This document shows, piece by piece, positions 30,175 through 39,512 of a DNA stretch of 64,000 nucleotides (within the stretch, counting starts at the first letter, position 1; the number at the start of each line of letters is the position of its first letter). This DNA comes from Symbiotaphrina buchneri (Eukaryota; Ascomycota; Symbiotaphrinales; Symbiotaphrinaceae), in the NCBI GenBank assembly GCA_001599915.1, contig BCIG01000015.1:62001-126000 (forward strand). The letters are read 5' to 3'. Below the pieces are notes generated by a model. The model saw nothing but the letters and a program-made list of their open reading frames with translations, was not told the DNA's origin and made no database searches. Both the position numbers and the translations under genes were made by a program.

Positions 30175-30292
30175 GAGGATAATGTCTTGTCCGCTTAATT
30201 CTATTCTTATTAATACTGAGAAAGCTGTACCTATTAAACCTGAAAATACAGCAAATATTAGATAAAGTGTACCAATATCTTTTGCATTTGAA
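30175..30292 (-). other. NUMT: mitochondrial cox1 N-terminal fragment
   Basis: AT-rich segment. On the minus strand it reads [18 protein letters not shown] followed by [15 protein letters not shown], the near-invariant start of mitochondrial cytochrome oxidase subunit 1. Agreement ends at ELSG; the next AT-rich bases down to about 30110 may be further mitochondrial filler. It lies 2 kb from the NUMT in the MFS intron, which carries a different part of cox1, and ends about 60 bases before the TATA box of the U1 gene. Confidence 0.85.
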
Positions 30293-30349
30293 GAAAGAAA
30301 TCATCTGTCAACTAAACTCCCGGCGACTTACCCGGCGCGCTCCACGACT

Positions 30350-30357
30350 ATATAAAC
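30350..30357 (+). promoter_or_regulatory. TATA box of the U1 snRNA gene
   Basis: TATATAAA, 32-39 bases upstream of the predicted U1 5' end. The spacing suits RNA polymerase II initiation. Confidence 0.7.
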
Positions 30358-30388
30358 AGCTCCTCCCCCGGCCCCTCTTAGAAAAATC

Positions 30389-30535
30389 ATACTTACCTTG
30401 TGCCGGCGACCCAGCTCAAGAAGTGGGTTTGCCAAGGTTCGAGTCCTGCATTGCACAGCGCGGCGACGAGAGCCTTTGAGTATCCTTCGGGGTCCTCAGG
30501 CGCGTAATTTTTGATGGCCTTCACCTTTCTTTTCA
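30389..30535 (+). ncRNA. U1 spliceosomal snRNA
   Basis: The transcript is predicted to begin ATACTTACCTTG, identical over its first ten bases to the conserved U1 5' end that pairs with 5' splice sites. Stem-loop I follows: CCCAGCTCAAGAAGTGGG, whose loop GCTCAAGAAG resembles the U1-70K binding loop (consensus GAUCANGAAG). Stem-loop II carries TGCATTGCACAGC, containing the U1A-type loop AUUGCAC. A single-stranded AATTTTTG at 30506-30513 fits the Sm site. A TATA box lies at the right distance upstream. Together these are specific to U1. The 3' end is estimated, since the terminal stem-loop is not clear. Donors in this window (GTAAGT, GTATGT, GTGAGT) fit this guide. Confidence 0.9.
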
Positions 30536-30902
30536 TTGATCGACTCGCCTTGTTCGTGAGTGCTCAAAGAAGAGATCCAGTATCAAGTAAGCTGTAGCAT
30601 GTACGTATGTGTTCGTGTCAGTGCCAGTGTTTGCTCAACACCTTGCCTGCGAGGTTTGTCTATTGCCCTGTGCCTACGCAAATACTTCATGTACTGTAGA
30701 CGATGCCTTCTAGTGTAGCTGTTGTTTGGTGATATCGTGAAGTACAACTGTCGCCGAGCCCTCTGCCAGCCCTTTCGAGCTCAGCGAAACGGCACTTAAA
30801 TTTTCGCTCTCAGACAAAGAGATGAGCGCAGACTTGTAGCTCTCAACTCTTCCTACATATCATCGCTCAAAGTTTGCTTGCTGCTAGATCACTCCTGATG
30901 TC
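30536..30902. other. intergenic between U1 and JIP5
   Basis: About 360 bases with no frame or repeat of note; expected to hold the U1 3' processing signal and the JIP5 promoter. Confidence 0.4.
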
Positions 30903-32278
30903 ATGTTTGACACGATCTGCACCCTTCCGCTCACCTCTGATCTCTTCGCACAAGCGATCCATCCGACTGAACCCATCGTAGCTGCAGGACTAGCAGCGGG
31001 TCACGTCGAAACCTTCCGCCTGCCACCACTTGGCAGCGGCGATAGTGAAGATGGGAAATCACCGTCTCTCAACGGCTTCGGGCAGATAGAAACCCAATGG
31101 CGAACCCGAAGGCACAAGGCTAGTTGTCGGTGCTTGGGCTTCAGCATTGATGGCGAAGGTTCGTGACGCGCGGAACGGGCACTCGACCATTTAGGGCTCT
31201 CCGAAGCTTGAGATAGCATGCTGATGATCTTTATCGCAGTTCTGTACTCAGCTGGGACAGACGGCATCGTCAAAGTAGCTTCCACTTCCACCGGCCGGGT
31301 CTCGTCAAAGATCGCGATACCTCGAGATCCGTGAGTACACCAGTAGGCTTCCGGATTGTGCTAGGCCTAACCCTCCCGTCAAGTACAACAGGAGATATCG
31401 ATAATCCCTCTCTCATCCATGCCTTGAGTCCTCAGACCCTACTTCTAGCTACCGACTCCTCCGAACTCTACCTCTATGACGTTCGATCAAATAATCCTGC
31501 CTCCAAACCGCAACAGACGCATCACCCGCATGATGACTACTTCTCCTCACTTACACCATTACCCCCGTCCGAGACAAGCACCAGTGGATTCAGCAAACAA
31601 TGGGTAACAACGGGCGGTACTACACTTGCAGTCACAGACCTACGACGTGGGGTTCTTGTACGAAGCGAAGACCAGGAAGAAGAATTATTGAGCTCGGTGT
31701 ACGTTGGAGGACTCCCTGCAAAGCCTGGGCGAAGCAAGGGTGAGAAGATACTAGTCGGCGGTGCTGGCGGCGTCTTGACCCTTTGGGAGAAAGGAGTTTG
31801 GGATGATCAAGATGAAAGGATTGTGGTACACCGAGGTGACGGAGGGGGTGGAGAAAGCCTGGACGTCATTGCTGTCATGCCGGGCCCTGGGAAAGTCGTC
31901 GCGGTCGGCTTAGGAGAAGGGAGCATCAAGTTTGTCCGACTTGGACCAAACAAAGTCGTCAGCGAAGTTAGTCACGATGAAGTCGAAAGTGTTGTCGGAC
32001 TTGGTTTCGAAGTCGGAGGGCGCATGATCAGCGGCGGAGGTCAAGTGATCAAAGTGTGGCACGAGAAGACTGATGGAGAAGGCGACGGGGTAGAGTCAAA
32101 GCAAAAGCACAGAGCTGACAGCGACAGCGAGGTGGATGATGACAGTGACGAGGAGGAAGAGGAAGATAGCAGTGACGAAGAAGACAAAGGAAGAAAACGA
32201 AGGAAGAAGAGGAAGCGCAATAAGGGCAAGGATCGGAGCGGAGGACAGCATGTCATGGCGTTCAAAGGCATGGATTGA
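30903..32278 (+). CDS. JIP5: WD-repeat ribosome-biogenesis protein Jip5 (WDR55 family)
   Basis: Exons 30903-31158, 31240-31330 and 31384-32278; 413 residues. Beta-propeller protein needed for rRNA processing in the nucleolus in yeast and for rRNA production in WDR55 relatives. It starts [20 protein letters not shown], the usual first blade, followed by [13 protein letters not shown] and [18 protein letters not shown] across intron 1, then [16 protein letters not shown] and [20 protein letters not shown] further on. The C terminus is the expected acidic tract ([16 protein letters not shown]) followed by a Lys/Arg-rich nucleolar-type stretch. Intron 1 is 81 nt, longer than the local norm; intron 2 is 53 nt with a CAAG acceptor chosen because it gives [17 protein letters not shown] in frame. 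Confidence 0.9.
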
Positions 32279-32559
32279 TAACTGACGGGTCACTGACGAT
32301 GCTTTCTACGCTCCATGTCGATAACCAAAAGCCACTGATTGTAGAATGGTCTAAAAGTTTAGATCGTAGCATACAACAATAATGAGAGTATCATGATCGG
32401 ATATACAGCTTTCTTGGAGTATGTTATTTCCGGGATCCGGCGGTTATGCCTTCTGCCGAGTTGAGCTTCCGCCTTGTTCCCCACATCGGCTTAGACCCAT
32501 GGGCCCCACGTTGAGACCCGTACATATTACCCGTCGGAGCTCCCATTTCAAGATGGATC
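32279..32559. other. short intergenic
   Basis: 280 bases: JIP5 3' end and maleylacetate reductase promoter. Nothing else seen. Confidence 0.4.
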
Positions 32560-33767
32560 ATGAACCGCCCTCTTTCACGCCTTGTTCCGCATCTTCGACG
32601 CTTCAGTACCTTGAAAAAGATGGATCCATTCGAGTACAATGCGAACCCTGCCCGGGTCGTCTTTGGCAGCGGTACCCTCAAGAAACTCCCTGATGAGATC
32701 GCCCGCTTGAACCTGTCGGCCCCACTGTTGCTATCGACTCCACAGCAAGTTGAACAGGCCAATTCCCTCAAGGATGTCTTGCAGGGCAAAATTGCCGGGC
32801 TTTTCACCGAAGCAACAATGCATACACCTACGACTATAACGGATAAAGCGCTAGCATATGCAAAGGAGGTCAAGGCCGACTCGGTGGTGTCAATTGGTGG
32901 AGGAAGTACCATCGGACTGGGCAAAGCAATCAGTGTTCGGACAGGGCTACCTCATATTTGCATTCCGACTACATATGCAGGTAGTGAGATGACTCCAATT
33001 CTTGGAGAGACGGCAGAAGGCCGGAAAACGACAAGGTCAGATCCGAAGATCTTGCCGGGGACCGTGATTTACGACGTGGACCTTACAATGACGCTCCCTC
33101 AATCATTGAGCGCAACCAGCGGTGTCAATGCAATTGCACACTCTGGTAAGTCGATTACTCATATTCCACGGCAATCACTCGTCAGGCTAATCACGGTTAT
33201 TTTACAGTGGAGGCTCTGTATGCAAAGAATACGAACCCTATCATATCCCTCCTCGCTCTTGAGGGTATTTCCGCCCTTACTGCTTCTCTCCCAGTCATAG
33301 TCGAGGACGGAAGCTCCGTTTCTGCTCGGCAGAAGGCTCTTTACGGTGCATGGCTCTGCGGTATCTGTCTCGGAAACGTCGGAATGGCGCTTCATCACAA
33401 GCTATGCCATACCCTGGGAGGAAGCTTCAATCTGCCGCACGCCGAGACTCACACCATTGTCCTCCCTCATGCCATAGCTTACAACGCACCTGCTATACCG
33501 GAGGTGATGAAGAAGTTGGGCGAGGCCTTCAAAGTGCCTGGTTTGGAGGATGAGAATGACGTTATCAAAGGCGTGAATGCTCTCTTGACAAAACTGAAGG
33601 TCAAAAGGGGGTTGAAGGACTTTGGCATGAAGGAAGAGGATATTGACAAGGCGGCGGAAATTGCGGTCAGCAATCCTTACTACAACCCTAGACCGGTGGA
33701 AAAGGGTCCAATTAGGGAGCTGATAAGACGTGCTTGGGCTGGTGAGGAAGCAAGGGCTGATCTATAG
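32560..33767 (+). CDS. maleylacetate reductase (iron-type alcohol dehydrogenase family)
   Basis: Exons 32560-33145 and 33208-33767; 381 residues. Reduces maleylacetate to 3-oxoadipate in the hydroquinone/hydroxyhydroquinone branch of aromatic catabolism. Evidence: ARVVFGSGTLKKLPDEI at the N-terminal Rossmann domain, SVVSIGGGSTIGLGKA (NAD(P)-binding), ICIPTTYAGSEMTPILG, SGVNAIAHS|VEALYAK across the intron, and the C-terminal ALHHKLCHTLGG and LPHAETHTIVLPHA typical of this subgroup. The first 20 residues (MNRPLSRLVPHLRRFSTLKK) are Arg-rich and look like a mitochondrial presequence; starting at the second Met (32620) would remove it. No other catabolic gene is adjacent. Confidence 0.9.
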
Positions 33768-34154
33768 ATATATTGGTATAAATCTGAAGCGATTCACGAA
33801 GGCCACCGTTTATGCGACGTGTGCTATTATAATGGAATCCTCAAAACTCTTCATCTCACTTATCGTCAGGGCATGGCGGCTTTGCCCTCTCTTCTCGCAG
33901 GTTCTGGTTCTGGAAGGCGCAACCCACGTAGCTGCAGATAGCTACTTGGCGTCATTGTTTACTATTTTCGATGCACAAGGACATTTGTTGCATCGCTTTC
34001 TCACCATCACGATTCTTGATTCTTCATTCTTGACTACCACACTCTCTTTTAGCTCCTTGCTTTGCTTGTCACTCACTGAAGTATCCACAGCAATATCGGA
34101 TTGTTGTCTGTGCAGTATCCATCCGGCTTCGAATCCCACATCTTTTTGCGTCCG
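33768..34154. other. intergenic, promoter of F-box gene
   Basis: 390 bases with no supported gene. The frame of the next gene is open without ATG from 34101. Confidence 0.4.
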
Positions 34155-36955
34155 ATGCTTCCTTACACGTCTATCGGATATGGATCCATGTTTGTGGACC
34201 CGCCCATTGGCAAAGGACAGATCGAGTTCGAAAAACTCTTTGAGCATTATCCGGTATTGGAGGCAATACTGGGTCACTTACCAACCTCGGCCATTCTCGC
34301 GCTCTATGACACATCCTCGCGCCTAAGAGTCTTCCTTGGGAGCACGCCGTCGGTATGGAAACACATGTCTTTTCGACTTCCAGTGATAAGGAACTTCCTT
34401 GGTACAGTCATCACTTCTCAATACACGGTTGGACAAAGGCCACAGTATCTCCGGAGCAGGAAACTTAATCGTCTAATCGCCCTGGTTGCGGGAATCGGAA
34501 CGAACCTCACTAGCCTTGAATTGGACAATTCGGATGCTTCTGGGCTTGTATTGTGCACCATCGTATTACCCGGCCGCAGGAGTACGTTGAAACACCTTTC
34601 GGTCCGCAATTGTCGAAATGTCTCACTCGGCTTCCATATTTTCCACCAGTTCCTCAGACCAGGCCAACCCCAGCCAAAGCTCGCATTGAAAAGTATATAT
34701 GTGTATCGATGCAACGGTCATTATCAGAGCCCGCACCCGTCTACCAGACGGAGGCCCGAAGCAACCATCACAACCCTTTTCATTGTCTTCTGCCATAGGA
34801 AGGGGATCTACACAGATACAGCTTGGTGTCCAACACCTGGACTACGTTGTCATCGGAGGGCCCTGTATATTTCAGTACGTGGTACGCCAGCAATAGAAGG
34901 AGAGCATATTGTGGTTCCTTTCGATAGGCTCTGGAGGTCAAGGAACATCATTGGTGATGATAACAACCCCGGGGTATATCGGGCAATTGATCAGCAAAGA
35001 CTATGGGAAGTGGATGATTGTGGCTGTGAAGGTGAAGCAATTGGAATTGGGCCAGGCGATGGGAAAGGAAAGCCAATGCATTTGAGAAGGAGCCATACCA
35101 GGTTCATCAAAAATATCTTCTGCGATGGATGTCGGCAGCCAATTGCTGAACGATGTGAAAGTTGCAGCATTCGAATGCACTGTCGAGCTTGTAGGAGGAC
35201 ATTGTGTGCTCGTTGTTCATACCACAGAGACCTGCCCCCAAGGAGGCAACTGGATCTGGCATGCACCATCACCCCAATTTCTAAACTGGACACGCCACAA
35301 AGAAAGATGCTGCTGCGACTTGAAGGAGAAGTACGGAGGGTAGTCGACCAACTGAACAGGGTTCCTGGGGCAATCAGAATTGATACCCCGACCTGGCGGT
35401 CCATAATCAACAATGGTCTGATCACGATCAAGCTCGGCAAGGCGTTCTGGTGGGCTCCTGGAGCAGTGGTCTCGCCCAACGAAGTCCGCGAATCATTACA
35501 GGACTATACCAACGGGGAGCCCGAATGCATTCGTGAGCTTTGGGAGGAGGATCGATTACCGGATGGGACATTGCGGCCGGCTATTTCTTCGGAGAGGTGG
35601 TGCTGCGAAAAGCCAATTGGATCAACTGATGGTCAGCTCATTTTCATAACACTCCTCTTCCCAGAGACATATATGGATTGCATAAGAGCAGCTCCTCTTC
35701 CATGTGAGAGCTTATTAATGGATAAGGATTTTCGCTACATCGATGCACCACCGTATTGCGACCTCGCCACGATCTCTCTGCCCGAAGATGACCAACTTGC
35801 TAATGACGATCCTCGTAACAACAAAGAAGTGATCAGCTCAATGCTAAATCTGGCGGGACCCAACCTCTTACAAACGACGAAGGCGCCAAGGATGCTATGT
35901 CGATTCTGTTACGAAGTCGGCGGAGACTGGTCTTACAGCTGTGCCGCATGTGAACAACAATTATGCAAGGAGCACGAGATGGCAGCACTGAGGTTCTCCG
36001 TATGCGGCTTACCAGAGCTACAAATAGTTAGGAACTACTGGGTAAGAAGAGGAATATATGCCCCGCCTGAGGCGATTGGTTGGAAACCACCTGTGGTCGA
36101 TATGCCTCAATTAGATAGTTTCCACGGCAGTCGTTATGATCCGCGCACACATGGTCTTCGTCTCCTGAGAGTCTTTTGCAGAGATTGGTCTCAGGCTCAT
36201 TTTGATGACCTGCGAGGCCTCAGGATCGCGAATCTGGTCCCTCTACCTGAAGGGGATGATATGGACATTCGTCAACATCTGATCACGGACGATGAGGTGA
36301 TGGAAGACGAATTGTTGCCAAGCTACTTTGAGGAGTACTACACCTACCGTAGCGTATATCCGTCCGATGACGAGGACAACGCGCAGACGCCCTACAATAG
36401 CTGGGAACCTTGCCTCCAGGCTTTCTGCAAGCCTGGCACTGTTAACGCTCAGAGATGTCAAGTGATGCTTTGCTGTAGCAAGTGCGGGATCACGGTGTGT
36501 ATAGTGAGTATAACACTATCCTGCAATATCGAAGCCTAGCTCACATGCAATAGTTTTGCCGATTATGTACGAAAGGACTTCCACCACCATGCCCCTGTAT
36601 CAACTGTGCACAGCATTATGAGACGCATTATCAGGAGCGTAAAGACGCCTTTGATGCGCTCCTGGAACTTATTGGAAGCATCTTCAGAGGCAGGAGAATG
36701 GAACTTGACCGATACCAATGCTACGGAGTCCTATGCGTCCTCGCCCACTGCGAGAACCCTCTTCACCCTGGGTATGACACGGACATCGATCTCGATGATG
36801 AAGGAAGCCCTGAGGATCCCGCTATATACGTATGCCCTGCATGTGTGCTCAGGTTGCGGGAGAATAATTGTACTTTTGTCAGTGACGTCCGTCATATGGC
36901 CGCTAAGGCTGCGGGCGAATACCGGAGGAGACCTAGGAAGCAGATCAAACTTTGA
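34155..36955 (+). CDS. large F-box protein with cysteine-rich zinc-binding modules
   Basis: Exons 34155-36503 and 36554-36955; 916 residues from ATG MLPYTSIGYG. An F-box is visible at about 30-75 (LFEHYPVLEAILGHLPTSAI, then SSRLRVFLGSTPSVWKHMSF), so it probably links to Skp1 in an SCF ubiquitin ligase. A few leucine-rich segments follow (LTSLELDNS, LKHLSVRNCRNVS). Three cysteine clusters come next: CDGCRQPIAERCESCSIRMH with CRACRRTLCARC (about 340-375), CRFCYEVGGDWSYSCAACEQ (about 600-620), and a C-terminal CCSKCGITVCI|FCRLCTKGLPPPCPC formed across the intron, with more Cys to the end (CYGVLCVLAHC, CPACVLRL). Tail is basic. Fungal F-box proteins with such tails are common but poorly studied; substrate unknown. 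Start chosen as first ATG. Confidence 0.75.
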
Positions 36956-37532
36956 CCAAGGCGTGGATTTCTGACGGGGCTTGGTGAGCTTTGTGAATGC
37001 TTGGAGGTTGATGTCAGTGATTGAAATTGTTCGCCGGGTTAGGCTTTCGTTTACCCCTGATAGCCCCTTTTTTACATTCGTTTTGGGATGGCTTGGTTAT
37101 TGTATCGCATGAAGCAGAACACACTGCATTGCATGCTCAATGAACTGATGTTCGATGATTACCATTCTCCAGAATGCATCTTCAAGTGAGAAGACTCTGG
37201 CTTATATCTCGTTGAATCCGCCTGGGGCCCTTGCCCCCTTTTACGTATGAACTACGGTGGGCCGCCTGCCGTACATTTTAATACTCGCTATCACCAAGGT
37301 TTTGAGCGCAGCAAAAGTATGGTAGAGTGGAACGACTAAGTGCCGTAGGAACAGTCCTGGGACCTTCTTTTGATACTGTGAAATTGTTGCGACTAACTTT
37401 TCGTTCTGGGCCCTTCTCTCAACTTCCTTCTGTTTCCGCTCTGCAGGGGTGAGCCTCTCCCAGATTCCCGCTTCGCCTTTCATGTTCTCCTCTCACCCTG
37501 CCCATGCCTCTGAAAACGCCTCCTCTGACGTC
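36956..37532. other. intergenic with possible 80-residue minus ORF
   Basis: A minus frame from ATG 37483 to 37241 (MKGEAGIWERLTPAERKQKE) has plausible composition, with a basic coiled stretch then a hydrophobic one. It might be a small gene or a further exon of the minus gene just upstream, but the join is unclear. Confidence 0.35.
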
Positions 37533-39144
37533 TCAAACTTTCTTTCCCTTGGACCCTCTGGCGGCCCCTGTTGCTAATCCTTTCGTCGTCTTTGATGGTG
37601 ACCCAGCTTTTGCTGTAGGCTCCTGGTTTTCATCCTGCTTCCTCGCCGTTTCTGTTTTTGACTGCTTTTGGTTCACCTTCCTCTGTCGTTTAAGCCTGTC
37701 TACCTGCTGTGAAATCCATCCCTGCTCGAAATCCTGTTCTTCGCCCGCCTTCCTCTTCCTTTCCCGTTTTGCAGCTGCAATTCCCGAATCCTACTTCTTG
37801 TCAGCAAGCCGCTATGAAGAAGATATGTCGACTTACCGAGGAAGGCAACTTCTCCGCTTTCTTCTGTTTCCTCGCACTGATATCTTCTACAAGCACTATG
37901 CGGGAATCATCACTGGGACTCCACATGGCCTTCTGCAACGTGTCGAGAGCGGGTATGTTGTTGATAAGATTGTCTCCTTCATCCACGTCCACCAGGAGCT
38001 TCTGTCCTAGTAAGGTGATCCGGAATTGGCGCGAGTCAGGGGAAGGATACAGGCAACGGATACATCTCGTTATGTGCAGAGGAAGGTCATGCTCGTCCTG
38101 GAAGAGAGAGCCAAAAGACCAATGAATCTCCCCAATATCCTCGTGTGTGAAATATAGCTGCTGTCTTGATCTCCAGGGAATTGACGCATGCTCTCGAGCG
38201 CCATCCCCGACAGATAGATATACATCCTTCAGGGATTTGAGCGTCGGCAGAATATGAGATCTCCAGATGGTAGATCCGGTACGATCTGTAAAATGGTAGT
38301 GGGCTATGTTTGGAGACCCTGGAGATTCGAGCGTATCCTCTTTCTTAACATACACATCATACTCAAATGTGCCGGAAGAGTCATTGTCGACTCCTTGAGC
38401 TTCAGATAAGCGGAGAACGACATTTAGGAAGGCCCTGTAGGACATGTCGTAGAGCCAGAGATATCCATGAGCACCAAGAACTCGGATTCTCTGGTTGTAA
38501 GCCTCTGAACCACGAGGTGGAGCATCAATCGCGTGTGATACTTCACCCTCCGCCGTACCCGTAGAGGTGTGTTGTTTGGTCCGCTGCTTGAAGGGATCGG
38601 TCTCATTATCTTTCTCTTCAATATGAGCATTCTTCTGGGTGAATACAGTGCTCCGAAAACGAAACACAGGAAGCTCCCGGTCGTTCAGGGAGATAAAATA
38701 ATGATCCCCATGCAGGACTGGCAGGATTGTGACTTCATCAGGAGGTCTTCCCTCAACGCAGAGAGGCTCAGCCTCAAGATGCTGTCGGTGAAATTCCGGG
38801 TGTTCCAAACTGATGATGTGGTCATATCTGCCCAGTAGGTTGAAATGATGCGCAGGGCGTATGGTGCAATATCTCAGAAATCCCGTTAATTGGCCCGCAT
38901 TTATGAGTTGATGAATCATGCACCTGGTGGGCTTGGTGAGCACGGCTTGCCTTGGCCATAACAAACCACTTCGACTGTCGAAAGCTTTCTGCTCGTCCGT
39001 ACCGTAATGAATCTGCTTTCCAGAGATCTTGATTGACCATAACTGTCTGTTGGTTTCCATGGTGGCGCGTTTCGAAGGATCAGACGAAGCCCTCCCTTCC
39101 ATGTTGAGGAGATAACCTGGTCCACGCTGAACAATATGGGCCAT
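37533..39144 (-). CDS. unrecognised protein with Lys-rich C terminus
   Basis: Exons 39144-37837 and 37790-37533, joined through a canonical 46-nt intron (GTAAGT, branch GCTGAC, AAGTAG); 521 residues from ATG MAHIVQRG. I do not recognise the family. Residues 1-430 look globular, with mixed beta/alpha character (QLWSIKISGKQIHYG, VTILPVLHGDHYFISLNDRE, LHITRCIRCLYPSPDSRQFR). Exon 2 encodes a strongly charged, helical, Lys/Arg/Gln-rich tail (KRERKRKAGEEQ, RLKRQRKVNQKQ) that could bind nucleic acid or act as a nuclear localisation signal. No signal peptide or membrane helix. Overlapping alternative frames near 37530 mean the last residues are less sure; an extra exon running to 37241 is possible. 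Confidence 0.62.
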
Positions 39145-39512
39145 GCTTGACAGGGGAATAAAAAGCAATGGGGCATTGGTTCGAGATTAATGGTAGACAA
39201 AGGTTGGAAAGATAAAAACGCAATGTTGAGGAATGCTGCTGAAAAAGCAAGGGATAATGGTCGTGTGTAACAAGAACAGATTGTGTCGCGAACATCTTGA
39301 TAAGGCACGAAAGATGCTGGAATGTCAGCTGGCCCGCTTGTTGTATCTCAAGGGAAATGTATGGAATTGCACCGGCACGGTGTCTCAGAGCTTAAGCTAA
39401 TATACAAATGGCATGCAAGTCTAGCCGGCTAGGGTGTTGCTCTGGTCAATGCCCTGCCCTGTTTGCAAAAGCTCCGATATAACTCGAGTGTAAAATTACA
39501 ATGACGCTTCGC
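39145..39512. other. intergenic
   Basis: Promoter of the unrecognised minus gene and RPN2 3' end. No gene seen. Confidence 0.4.

Noticed and set aside
31159-31239. Extra exon within the 81-nt JIP5 intron 1
   Set aside because: The stretch contains stops and the flanking exons join in frame without it.
37504-38010. 168-codon plus-strand frame
   Set aside because: Antisense to the Lys-rich exon and 3' part of the minus gene; no family sequence.
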